Below are positions 45,449-53,531 of a DNA stretch of 60,388 nt, one piece after another; position 1 is the first letter of the stretch; every line of letters begins with the position of its first letter. The translations under genes and the position numbers were made by a program. Under the pieces are notes generated by a model. The model was not told where the DNA came from. It saw only the letters and a program-made list of their open reading frames with translations, and ran no database searches. The DNA is from Desulfovibrio sp. (lineage in GTDB: Bacteria; Desulfobacterota; Desulfovibrionia; Desulfovibrionales; Desulfovibrionaceae): assembly GCF_019424165.1 (NCBI RefSeq), contig NZ_JAHZAA010000005.1, positions 1 to 60,388 on the forward strand. The letters run 5' to 3'.

Positions 45449-46635
45449 AGAACAGATATTTTGGTGAGTTTGGCGGCTGCTTTGTGCCCGAACTGCTCAT
45501 GCCGCCGCTTATGGAAGTCGAGGCGGCCATGCGCGACATTTATCCCACAGAGGCCTTTCAGGCTGAACTGGAAAGCCTCCTGCGCAACTATGCCGGGCGT
45601 GAGACGCCGTTAACCCATTGCCCCACCCTGTCGCGGGAGCTGGGCTTTGACCTCTGGCTCAAGCGTGAGGACCTGCTGCATACGGGAGCGCACAAGATCA
45701 ACAATACCCTGGGGCAGGCGCTGCTTGCCAGGCATATGGGCAAGACGGCCCTGGTGGCTGAAACCGGCGCGGGGCAGCACGGTGTTGCCACCGCAGCCTC
45801 TGCCGCCCGCCTGGGTATGGAATGCACCATTTATATGGGTGCGGAAGATGTGGAGCGGCAAGCCTCCAACGTCATGCGCATGAAGCTGCTCGGGGCCACC
45901 GTGCATGCGGTGGAGAGCGGTACGCGCACTCTCAAGGATGCCATCAACGAAGCCCTGCGCGCCTGGATAGGCAGCCAGAAAACAACCCACTACTGCTTTG
46001 GCACTGCTGCGGGGCCGCATCCTTTTCCACTGCTGGTACGTGAGCTGCAAAGCGTCATTGGGCGCGAAACACGCGCCCAGATGCTGGAAAAAACCGGCAG
46101 ACTGCCCGATGCCATAGTGGCCTGCGTGGGCGGCGGGTCCAATGCCATCGGCATGTTTTATCCTTTTCTGGACGATGCCGAGGTGCGTATTGTGGGGGTA
46201 GAGGCGGCAGGCACGGGCGAGCCGGGCTGCTTCAATTCGGCGCCGCTCAACCTCGGGGTGCCGGGCGTGCTGCATGGTGCGTACAGCATGCTTTTGCAAA
46301 ATGATGACGGCCAGGTGGAGCCTTCACACTCCATTTCCGCCGGGCTGGACTATCCGGGCGTTGGCCCCGAGCACTCCTGGCTGCACAAGACGGGCCGCGT
46401 CCATTACGGCATGGTCAAAGACGGCAATGCGCTTGCGGCCTTTCAGCGTTTGTGCCGCGCCGAGGGCATCCTGCCCGCTCTGGAATCTTCACATGCGCTG
46501 GCCTGGGTGCTGGACCATCCGCAGGAATTCAAGCCCGGCCAGCAGGTGGTGGTCAACCTTTCGGGCCGCGGCGACAAGGATCTTGGCATTATCAACAAGG
46601 CCCTGGGCTTTGCCCGTGGGCAGGACGAGGTGTAG
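45445..46635 (+). CDS. trpB: Tryptophan synthase beta chain
   Basis: The PLP beta subunit that joins indole and serine. The 396-residue protein has the PLP lysine in HTGAHKINNTLGQ, ETGAGQHGVATA, the GGGSNAIGMF phosphate loop, and EPSHSISAGLDYPGVGPEH. This is a standard TrpB1. It starts inside the trpF stop and ends two bases before trpA. Confidence 0.98.
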   Translation: MKNRYFGEFGGCFVPELLMPPLMEVEAAMRDIYPTEAFQAELESLLRNYAGRETPLTHCPTLSRELGFDLWLKREDLLHTGAHKINNTLGQALLARHMGKTALVAETGAGQHGVATAASAARLGMECTIYMGAEDVERQASNVMRMKLLGATVHAVESGTRTLKDAINEALRAWIGSQKTTHYCFGTAAGPHPFPLLVRELQSVIGRETRAQMLEKTGRLPDAIVACVGGGSNAIGMFYPFLDDAEVRIVGVEAAGTGEPGCFNSAPLNLGVPGVLHGAYSMLLQNDDGQVEPSHSISAGLDYPGVGPEHSWLHKTGRVHYGMVKDGNALAAFQRLCRAEGILPALESSHALAWVLDHPQEFKPGQQVVVNLSGRGDKDLGIINKALGFARGQDEV

Positions 46636-46637
46636 TC

Positions 46638-47405
46638 ATGAACCTGCTTGAAGAAAAGATACGCAAGGCCAATGCCGCCGGACGCCCGGCCCTTATCCCT
46701 TTTTTGACTGCGGGCTTTCCCGACCGCGCAACATTCTGGCCCACATTGATGGAACTGGATGAAAACGGAGCGGATATCATTGAAATAGGCGTGCCGTTTT
46801 CCGATCCCGTTGCTGACGGCCCTGTGGTGGAAGAGGCTTCGCGCCGGGCGCTCAGCGACGGGGTAAACCTGCGCGGCATTCTTGCGGAGCTTGCCCAGCG
46901 CAAGGGCCTTGTCAATGCCGGGCTTGTCCTGATGGGATACCTGAACCCCTTTTTGCAGTATGGTTACGAAAAACTCGCGCAGGATGCAGCCCGGGGCGGC
47001 GTGCACGGCTTTATTGTGCCGGACCTGCCGTATGAGGAGTCCGGCCCGTTGCGCCGCGCCCTGAAAAAAGAAGGCATCGCCCTTATCCCTCTGGTGGGTC
47101 CCAATACCAGTGCGGAGCGCATGGCCCTGTACGCCGAAGAAGGCGAGGGCTATGTGTATGTGGTCTCGGTTATGGGCATTACCGGAGAAAGAGGAGACGT
47201 AGCCCCGCAAGTGGCCGACACCATGCGGCGGGCGCGGTCTGTTTTCAGCCTTCCTCTGGCTTTGGGTTTCGGCCTGCGTGAGCCGGGACAACTCAAGGAA
47301 CTTCCGCCGGACGCCAGACCGGATGCCGCGGTTTTCGGCAGTGCTCTGCTCAGGCACCTCGAAGAAGGCCACAGCGCCGAAGAATTTATGGCTCGCTGGA
47401 AATAG
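46638..47405 (+). CDS. trpA: Tryptophan synthase alpha chain
   Basis: The alpha subunit, a TIM barrel releasing indole from indole-3-glycerol phosphate. The 255-residue protein shows PFLTAGFPD, the catalytic Glu in IIEIGVPFSDPVADGP, LMGYLNPF, VPDLPYEES and YVVSVMGITG. It is the last gene of the operon; a strong terminator follows at 47572. Confidence 0.97.
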   Translation: MNLLEEKIRKANAAGRPALIPFLTAGFPDRATFWPTLMELDENGADIIEIGVPFSDPVADGPVVEEASRRALSDGVNLRGILAELAQRKGLVNAGLVLMGYLNPFLQYGYEKLAQDAARGGVHGFIVPDLPYEESGPLRRALKKEGIALIPLVGPNTSAERMALYAEEGEGYVYVVSVMGITGERGDVAPQVADTMRRARSVFSLPLALGFGLREPGQLKELPPDARPDAAVFGSALLRHLEEGHSAEEFMARWK

Positions 47406-47571
47406 AGCGGTTTTGCCTCAACACTGTTCCGGCTGTTATGAGGCCGGTCGTCTGCCACGAAGGGGCGGGCACAACGTGCCTGTACAACTGTTTTTTAGGG
47501 CAACATCTTTAACTAATTAGTAATATTTATTTAAGATGTTACGCGTTTCACCTGACGCCATGCGGCAGTCA

Positions 47572-47612
47572 CAAGGCCTCCTTCTAAATTAAGAAGGAGG
47601 CCTTGTTTTTTT
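47572..47612 (+). terminator. Terminator of the trp operon
   Basis: A perfect 14-bp stem (47572-47585 with 47592-47605) with a six-base loop, then TTTTTTT. It lies 166 bases after trpA; the stretch between them holds no gene. Confidence 0.93.
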
Positions 47613-47706
47613 AAAGCAATTCATGGTAATTCAATAAGAAATGCCGATTTGGCGCGGCTGGCAGGGTTTTTTTAACATAAAAGCAGGAGTGCGAACAAAA
47701 AATCCC

Positions 47707-47736
47707 TTGACTTTGAAATTCAATTTCAATTATAAC
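47707..47736 (+). promoter_or_regulatory. Promoter with Fur-like operator upstream of the DUF2325 gene
   Basis: TTGACT (47707-47712) and TATAAC (47731-47736) are 18 bases apart. The spacer is filled by TTGAAATT-C-AATTTCAA (47713-47729), a perfect 8+1+8 palindrome resembling the Fur consensus described for Desulfovibrio (TGAAAAT-n-ATTTTCA type). A repressor bound here would occlude the promoter. Confidence 0.78.
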
Positions 47737-47799
47737 CAGATTACGCGATTCATCCAACACGTTTGCCTCTCAAACGGCAACATGACAAGGAGCGAAAGT

Positions 47800-48075
47800 A
47801 TGTGCGTCACACTTATAGGCGGTATGGACAGGCTGCATAAAGATTACATCGCCGCAGCCAAGGAAAAGGGCCACTCTCTGAAATGCATCAGCCGTAATGA
47901 GCGTAATTTTACCGACAAGATCGGCAATCCCGATGCCATGATCGTTTTCACCAACAAGATTTCGCACGAAGCCAAGCGCAAGGCCGTGCAGGTTGCCCGT
48001 TCGCGCAATATTCCCCTGCAGATGGTGCACTCATGCGGCGTGTCTTCCTTGCGGGAATGTCTGCGTACCTCATAG
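47800..48075 (+). CDS. DUF2325 family small protein
   Basis: A 91-residue Rossmann-like protein of the DUF2325 family (CVTLIGGMDRLHKDY, the MIVFTNKISHEAKRKAV helix and HSCGVSSLREC). Its role is not known; relatives commonly neighbour ferrous iron transport genes in Desulfovibrio. The start is the ATG after AAGGAGCG. It is preceded by a Fur-like operator and followed by a terminator, then feoB. Confidence 0.88.
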   Translation: MCVTLIGGMDRLHKDYIAAAKEKGHSLKCISRNERNFTDKIGNPDAMIVFTNKISHEAKRKAVQVARSRNIPLQMVHSCGVSSLRECLRTS

Positions 48076-48253
48076 TTCTGGCCTGATAACACTCCTATGG
48101 CCGCCAGAGCAGGAGCGTAAACCGGCGACCTTGCGAACAAGGCAAATGGTTGAATGGTTTTCGAGCAGGGCTTGCGAGCCTCCTGCCATAGCGAAGACGA
48201 GCTTTATTTAACGCTGCATCATCCATAGGGAGAGTCCTTATGACTCCAATGAA

Positions 48254-48299
48254 TTGCCCGGCTGTCGGAAGTTTACTTCCACAGCCGGGCAAGTTTTTT
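48254..48299 (+). terminator. Terminator after the DUF2325 gene
   Basis: Perfect 12-bp stem TTGCCCGGCTGT/ACAGCCGGGCAA (48254-48265 with 48281-48292), extended by an inner GGAAG/CTTCC pairing, then GTTTTTTA. Confidence 0.9.
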
Positions 48300-48366
48300 A
48301 TGATAAAAATATTGTTTATAAGTAGTGGGATAGAGAACGTAAAAGACAAAAATACATTGGCGCAAC

Positions 48367-48422
48367 TTGACATTTTTAGGGCAAACATATAAACCCGCTA
48401 GGACTTTGGAATTCATTTTCAT
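48367..48422 (+). promoter_or_regulatory. Promoter and second Fur-like site upstream of feoB
   Basis: TTGACA (48367-48372) and TATAAA (48388-48393) lie 15 bases apart, short but plausible. Just downstream TTGGAATTCATTTTCAT (48406-48422) matches most positions of the same Fur-type palindrome found before the DUF2325 gene. Confidence 0.6.
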
Positions 48423-48540
48423 TTCTTTTCCAAGGGTATACAGACTTTTCTTTCAAGGGCGGCAGCATAGGCACCCGGCCGGTCACCGGGTATGGGAAGC
48501 TCCCGGAGTCGCCATACTTAGAATTTCCAGGACGGCTAGC

Positions 48541-48624
48541 ATGAGCAAATTTTCCGGCAAGGTCATGGCTGATGATCTGCAGGGGCGTTTTTGCGTCTTT
48601 TGCAGAACGGGGAGGGCATTTTAA
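48541..48624 (+). CDS. Possible 27-residue peptide coupled to feoB
   Basis: ATG at 48541 opens 27 codons (MSKFSGKVMADD...CRTGRAF) ending in TAA that shares its last base with the feoB ATG (TAATG). CCAGGACGG lies upstream. It could be a leader peptide setting feoB translation, or chance. It has no FeoA character. Confidence 0.35.
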   Translation: MSKFSGKVMADDLQGRFCVFCRTGRAF

Positions 48625-50906
48625 TGAGCGAAATGAAAAATTCCGGCAATGGCACAAGTGGTCATGAGCACGGTCACGGTCACGAGCACGGGCATGAGCA
48701 CGGCCATGGCCGTCGGCATGAACACGGCCACGGCCTGCGTATTGCCCTGGCGGGTAACCCCAACTGCGGCAAAACCACGGTGTTTAATGGTTATACCGGG
48801 GCGCGGCAGCATGTGGGCAACTATCCCGGTGTCACGGTTGATAAAAAAGAAGGCCATATCAACGTAGACGGCACGCACGTCACGGTGGTGGACCTGCCCG
48901 GAACCTACTCGTTGACCGCCTATTCGCAAGAAGAGCGCGTGGCCCGGCAGGAGCTGGCGGGCGACAATGTGCAGGCAGGTATAGACAGGGTGGATGCCTC
49001 TGCCCTTGAGCGCAACCTGCTGCTCACAGTGCAGATGCTTGAAATGGGTACGCCGCTGGTGCTTTGCTGCAACATGATGGACGAAGCGCGCGCTTCCGGG
49101 GTGCATATCGACATGGAGCGCCTGGGAACTCTTTTGGGGGTTCCTGTATTGCCCATGGTGGCACGCACCGGCGAAGGGCTCAAAGAAGGCATGAAGGCAG
49201 CCGTTGAGCTTGCCAAAAACGGCAAGCGCCAACCCATGCGTATTTCTTATGGCATGGACTTGGATGAAACCCTGCTTGAACTTGAAAAGCGCATCATTGC
49301 CACAGGCCTGCTGACTGACCGCTACCTGCCCAACTGGGTGGCCCTCAAACTGCTGGAGGGCGATGAGGTTGTCATGGCCGAAGCCCGCGCGGCCGACGCC
49401 AAAACGGCCGATGAACTTGCGGCTCTGTGCAGAAAAACAGCGGATCATGTGCGCGCCACGCTGAACACCAACCTTGAATCTCTCATTACAGATCACCGCT
49501 ACGGCTACATCCGCAGTATCCTGCGCGACGGCGTTTTTCGTCAGGATCCCGGCAAGGACCGTCTGGCCCTTTCCGACAAGCTGGACAAGGTGCTTACCAA
49601 TGCCCTGTTCGGCCCGTTGCTCATGATCGGCGTGCTTTACTTCATGTTTTACGTCACGTTTGAGGTGGGCGCGTATCCGCAGGGATGGGTTGAAGACGGC
49701 TTTGCCTGGCTTGGCGAATTTTTGGGTGAAGTCATGCCTGATGGCCTGGCACGCTCTCTGGTGGTGGACGGCATCATTGCCGGTGTGGGCGGGGTCATAA
49801 GCTTTGTGCCGCTGATCCTTATCATGTTCGCTCTGATTTCCTTTATGGAAGACAGCGGCTACATGGCCCGCGTGGCCTATATGATGGACCGTATTTTCCG
49901 CTTTTTCGGCCTGCACGGCGCTTCGGTCATGCCTTACATCATTTCAGGCGGCATTGCGGGCGGCTGCGCCATCCCCGGCGCCATGGCGACCCGTACCCTG
50001 CGCAGTCCCAAGGAAAAGCTGGCGACCCTGCTGACCCTGCCGTACATGTCCTGCGGGGCCAAACTGCCCGTCTTTCTGCTGCTGGCGGGAACGTTCTTTC
50101 CCGATCAGGCGGCCACGGTCATGTTTCTGATCATGCTGGCCGGCTGGGTCATGGCTCTGCTGGTGGCACGCCTGCTGCGCTCGTCCATCGTCAAGGGCGA
50201 AGCAACGCCTTTTGTTATGGAGCTGCCCCCCTACCGCATGCCCACGCTGTTCAGCCTGTTGCTTCACTGCTGGGAACGCGCATGGATGTATCTCAAGAAG
50301 GCCGGTACGGTGCTGGTGGCCATATCCATCATCATCTGGGCGGGTATGACCTTCCCCGAGCTGCCCGAAGACATGTCCGCGCCTTTTGAACAGAAGATAG
50401 AGCAGATTGAAAGCCAGATCGCCGCCTTGCCTGAGGGGGCCGATGAGCGCGCTGCCCTTGAAGAAGAGCTGGCCGGTGTTCGTGACGAACTGGGTGAAGA
50501 AGAACTGGCCTATTCCGTTGCCGGCCGCCTGGGCAAGGCTGTGGAACCTGCCACTCAGCCCGTGGGCTTTGACTGGCGCACAGACATTGCCCTGCTTGCG
50601 GGCATTGCCGCCAAAGAGGCCATTGTGTCTACCCTGGGAACCGCCTACGCCATTGGCGAGCAGGATCCCGAAGACGCTGCCCCCTTGGCCGAACGCCTGA
50701 AGAACGATGCCAACTGGTCCAAGGCCACGGCTCTTTCACTGATGCTTTTTGTGCTCATGTACTCTCCCTGCTTTGTGGCGCTCGTGGTCATCAAGCAGGA
50801 GGCGGGAAGCTGGGGCTGGCTGGTGTTCAGCATTGTCTTCAATACGGCGGTGGCCTACGTGGTCTCTATGGTGGCCTATCAGGTCGGCCGGTCCGTCTGG
50901 GGATAG
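48624..50906 (+). CDS. feoB: Ferrous iron transporter FeoB with His-rich N-terminus
   Basis: A 760-residue inner-membrane Fe(II) transporter. A His-Gly-Glu stretch (residues 14-37, eleven His) precedes the G-protein domain: G1 AGNPNCGKTT, G3 DLPGTYSL, G4 CNMMDE. After a helical GDI-like domain come the membrane segments with paired Gate motifs (SGGIAGGCAIPGAMATRTL, SCGAKLPVFLLL). A charged insertion of about 55 residues (KIEQIESQIAALPEG...) interrupts the later helices. The start has GGGGAGGG upstream. Fur-like sites suggest iron repression. Confidence 0.96.
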   Translation: MSEMKNSGNGTSGHEHGHGHEHGHEHGHGRRHEHGHGLRIALAGNPNCGKTTVFNGYTGARQHVGNYPGVTVDKKEGHINVDGTHVTVVDLPGTYSLTAYSQEERVARQELAGDNVQAGIDRVDASALERNLLLTVQMLEMGTPLVLCCNMMDEARASGVHIDMERLGTLLGVPVLPMVARTGEGLKEGMKAAVELAKNGKRQPMRISYGMDLDETLLELEKRIIATGLLTDRYLPNWVALKLLEGDEVVMAEARAADAKTADELAALCRKTADHVRATLNTNLESLITDHRYGYIRSILRDGVFRQDPGKDRLALSDKLDKVLTNALFGPLLMIGVLYFMFYVTFEVGAYPQGWVEDGFAWLGEFLGEVMPDGLARSLVVDGIIAGVGGVISFVPLILIMFALISFMEDSGYMARVAYMMDRIFRFFGLHGASVMPYIISGGIAGGCAIPGAMATRTLRSPKEKLATLLTLPYMSCGAKLPVFLLLAGTFFPDQAATVMFLIMLAGWVMALLVARLLRSSIVKGEATPFVMELPPYRMPTLFSLLLHCWERAWMYLKKAGTVLVAISIIIWAGMTFPELPEDMSAPFEQKIEQIESQIAALPEGADERAALEEELAGVRDELGEEELAYSVAGRLGKAVEPATQPVGFDWRTDIALLAGIAAKEAIVSTLGTAYAIGEQDPEDAAPLAERLKNDANWSKATALSLMLFVLMYSPCFVALVVIKQEAGSWGWLVFSIVFNTAVAYVVSMVAYQVGRSVWG

Positions 50907-50961
50907 CGTGATGTAAAACTCGGCTGCCCGCTTTCGCCGGGTTATGAACATGCCGATATAT

Positions 50962-51008
50962 GCCCGTGCCGTGCCTTGACAAAAGGCTTGCGGCACGGGC
51001 ATTCTTTA
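50962..51008 (+). terminator. Terminator of feoB
   Basis: GCCCGTGCCG/CGGCACGGGC (10 bp, 50962-50971 with 50991-51000) plus an inner GCCTT/AAGGC stem, followed by ATTCTTTATT. The rest of the 315-base gap to the next gene shows no feature. Confidence 0.8.
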
Positions 51009-51221
51009 TTCCTATATAGCGCGCATTCTTTTTTTAAAAATGTAGTCTCAACGCTTGCAGGCGCTTATGGCGGCGCTTGGCTGCGCAGGCAGCAGCGTCT
51101 GCCCTTCAGGCGGATGCCTGCCCACGAAGCCGGCATAGCAGCGGTAACGTAAGGTTGTTCTGGCCGTTATGGCAGACAAGGCCCCGGTTTCGGGCTTTGC
51201 CTCTGCATTGGGGTGCACACG

Positions 51222-51704
51222 ATGTTTCGGACTTTCTGCCTGTGTCTGGCGTGTTGCCTTGTATGTGCCGCTTCTGCTGTTTTTGCCGGAGAGGCATGGG
51301 TGGTGCGCGTTGAAGACGGGAATACCATTTCCGTCAGCAGCACACGTAACAGCGACGAAGCCGATACTGTACTGCGTTTTTACGGCATAGACGCCCCGTC
51401 CCTGAGCCAGCCTTTCGGGGCTGAAGCCCTGCAGCGTCTGGCCAGAATCATGCCGCGCGGCACAAAGGTGACATTCGAGCCTGTGGGCAGAAGCGAATCG
51501 GGTACGGTGAGCGCTCTTGTGCAGGTTGGCGGTGCATCGGTCAACTATCAACTGGTTGTGGAAGGCCTGGCCTGGGTTGACAGGCAGACTTGCAAAGCTA
51601 TCTTCTGCCGTCGCTGGATGATTCAGGAGCATCAGGCCGTTGTGGACAAACGGGGCATATGGGGCCTGAATATAGGAACCCCGCCCTGGCAGTGGGGCAG
51701 ATAA
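51222..51704 (+). CDS. Secreted SNase-like (thermonuclease fold) protein
   Basis: A 160-residue protein with signal peptide (FRTFCLCLACCLVCAASAVFA) and a staphylococcal-nuclease OB-fold: VVRVEDGNTISV, LRFYGIDAPSLSQPFG, the ALVQVGGASVNYQLVVEGLAWV strand-helix, and an end like SNase. The usual catalytic Arg of the R-x-x-G-I-D/D-x-P segment is retained as LRFYGIDAP, but the second catalytic pattern is less clear, so activity is uncertain. A GTG three codons upstream is an alternative start. Confidence 0.83.
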   Translation: MFRTFCLCLACCLVCAASAVFAGEAWVVRVEDGNTISVSSTRNSDEADTVLRFYGIDAPSLSQPFGAEALQRLARIMPRGTKVTFEPVGRSESGTVSALVQVGGASVNYQLVVEGLAWVDRQTCKAIFCRRWMIQEHQAVVDKRGIWGLNIGTPPWQWGR

Positions 51705-51718
51705 AAAGGGGAACGCAT

Positions 51719-52147
51719 ATGAATGTTACCGGTTCGCAGGAGTTGCGTGAATTTCTTGATGGCTGGAAAACAGACCCGCACAATGCCAAGGCAGCGTTTG
51801 TTTCCTATATGGACTTTCTGGCCGCGCACAGCGGCATGAGTTTTACCTTCAAGGGGCGTCCCGGCATCAGCTATTCCTTGCGTGCCAGGCATGCGGCCCA
51901 GATCAGGCGTGAACTTTTCGTTCTGGTTGATGTTGTGGACGATGAGCCGGATAACCGCTGGCTCTCTGTATGTTTTTACAACAATATGATTACCGATGCC
52001 GAAGATCTGGGCGATTTTGTTCCCGATGGCCTGATGAATGAAGATGCCCGCTGCTTCAACCTTGAAAGCGACGACGCCCACATGCGCGACTATATCATGG
52101 CCCGCCTTGGTGAAGCCGCACGCAATGCCGCAAACAACGTGGAGTAA
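51719..52147 (+). CDS. Conserved-looking protein of unknown function
   Basis: A 142-residue acidic soluble protein I cannot name. It starts MNVTGSQELREFLDGWK after AAAAAGGGGAACG and has an alpha-beta pattern: a helical first 40 residues, strands around YSLRARHAAQIRRELFVLVDVVDD and WLSVCFYNNMITDAEDLGDFVPD, and a helical end. It sits 14 bases after the SNase-like gene and two bases before the exonuclease gene, so it is probably cotranscribed with both. Confidence 0.78.
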   Translation: MNVTGSQELREFLDGWKTDPHNAKAAFVSYMDFLAAHSGMSFTFKGRPGISYSLRARHAAQIRRELFVLVDVVDDEPDNRWLSVCFYNNMITDAEDLGDFVPDGLMNEDARCFNLESDDAHMRDYIMARLGEAARNAANNVE

Positions 52148-52149
52148 CC

Positions 52150-52680
52150 TTGTCTGACGTTTCCGCCCCGCCCTGCGTGGCCATAGATTTTGAAACATCC
52201 GGATATGCGGCCCACAGCGCCTGTGCTGTGGGCCTTGCACGCATTGAAGACGGACGTGTTACAGAGCAGTTTTACAGCCTTGTGCGGCCGCCTTCGTCGC
52301 GAATACTTTTTACAGAAATTCATGGTCTTACCTGGCCCATGCTTAAAAATGCTCCTGTTTTCGGCGAGGTGTGGCCTCAAATGGAGTCATTCATGAAAGG
52401 GGCAGCCGTGCTGCTGGCTCATAATGCCTCTTTTGACCGGCGCGTGCTGCTGGCCTGCTGCCGGGAGGCCGGGACGGGTGTGCCGGGGCAGCATTTTCTC
52501 TGTACGCTTAAAGGCGCGCGGCGCAGTCTGCCTTTGCCCTCCAAGAAGCTGAATCATGTGTGCGAGCATTTCGGCATTGCTTTGGAGCACCATCATGCAG
52601 GTTCTGATGCCACTGCCTGCGCAGAGGTTTATCTGCATCTGCGGGCCTTGGGCGTTACCGATAGCCAGATGCGCATCTAG
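52150..52680 (+). CDS. DEDDh 3'-5' exonuclease (DnaQ-like)
   Basis: A 176-residue exonuclease domain: Exo I AIDFETSG, an ITEIHGLT-like segment (FTEIHGLTW), Exo II LLAHNASFDRRVL, Exo III HHAGSDATACAEVYL with His and Asp. All four acidic residues and the His are present, so it should be active on DNA or RNA 3' ends. It uses a TTG start, supported by GGAG and the two-base gap from the upstream gene. It resembles stand-alone DNA polymerase III epsilon-like proteins. Confidence 0.9.
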   Translation: MSDVSAPPCVAIDFETSGYAAHSACAVGLARIEDGRVTEQFYSLVRPPSSRILFTEIHGLTWPMLKNAPVFGEVWPQMESFMKGAAVLLAHNASFDRRVLLACCREAGTGVPGQHFLCTLKGARRSLPLPSKKLNHVCEHFGIALEHHHAGSDATACAEVYLHLRALGVTDSQMRI

Positions 52681-53531
52681 ATTAGAGCATTTTACCTTTG
52701 TGGATGTACATTCGCAAAGGTAAAACACTCCCGCTCAAGCGCGTAACCATATAAATATATTGCGCTTGCGCTTCAACGGCAGGCATTTGCTTGTGTAGCC
52801 GTCAGGGCATTTTCAACATGAAAATGCCCTGGCATTTTTTATGGTGCCGCTGCGGCGGGCGCAGGGCTGATGCTTGGGCCATGTGCTTCCGGTATCTCCC
52901 GTATGGCGTTTACCGCACAAACACGTAATTACGTCGATTTCTTCGCAAGCCCGGTGCTCTCCAGCAATGTTGGATAGCGTCTGAAATTTTTTGGCGGCAT
53001 TCATATTTGGGGCAGCGCTGCAAGGCTGCTTAGCGCAGTGGTGTCATTCCGCCATACAGTCAGCCTGGCAATGTCGCTGAAAACATTGACCTACTGCCTT
53101 GCGTGCCGCGCGAGCAGGGCAGCATGTTTTTGTCTTGTGTAAAGGATTACTATTATCAAATAATATCTATTTATTCTTTTATGAGATGTGATGTTTTTTA
53201 AAAACTAATCTATTTTTCCAAAAAAACAGTAAAATAATACGTGAATAACCAAAAGTGTCGAAGCTGGTGTGATTTTTTTCTTTTATAAGACAGTCTATCA
53301 GATACGGCTGCTATTCTTGCAATTCGCAATACTTGAAACAAATGCGTTCTTCATCCATAATTATGATACAAAAGGCATATTTTTTTCCAAAGATATGTCG
53401 ATAAATAAAATAAAAACATCCATGACACTCCTGCACCGCTGTACGGTTTTTCAGAACAGCCATCCTGATTTTTCCATACCCGGTATGCGGAAAATCAGAC
53501 AGGAGTTTTTTAAGGAAAAGAGAGGGATAGT
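52681..53531. other. Long AT-rich gene-free stretch
   Basis: 850 bases. An 11-bp stem TTTTACCTTTG/CAAAGGTAAAA (52690-52700 with 52715-52725), a CAAGCGC/GCGCTTG pair, and the terminator at 52803 come first. From about 53140 the DNA becomes strikingly AT-rich up to the chemoreceptor gene. An 88-codon frame at 53269-53535 overlaps that gene's start and has no ribosome site. Promoters for the chemoreceptor should be here. Confidence 0.5.
52803..52840 (+). terminator. Terminator of the SNase-exonuclease genes
   Basis: A perfect 13-bp stem CAGGGCATTTTCA/TGAAAATGCCCTG with a three-base loop, then GCATTTTTT. Confidence 0.9.

Larger units (their letters stand above)
48076..48623. other. Spacer between the DUF2325 gene and feoB
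   Basis: About 550 bases. It contains the terminator at 48254, the feoB promoter region and a 27-codon frame coupled to feoB. A feoA gene, usual beside feoB, is not found here on either strand. Confidence 0.5.

Noticed and set aside
48240..48392. 50-codon frame with a good ribosome site before feoB
   Set aside because: It contains the terminator at 48254-48299 and the feoB promoter, so it is unlikely to be translated; no FeoA similarity.
48621..49916. 431-codon open frame opposite feoB
   Set aside because: Antisense shadow; its His content comes from the complement of feoB codons.
52813..53004. 63-codon minus-strand frame with Cys/His residues
   Set aside because: No ribosome site, overlaps the terminator at 52803, and no family signature.
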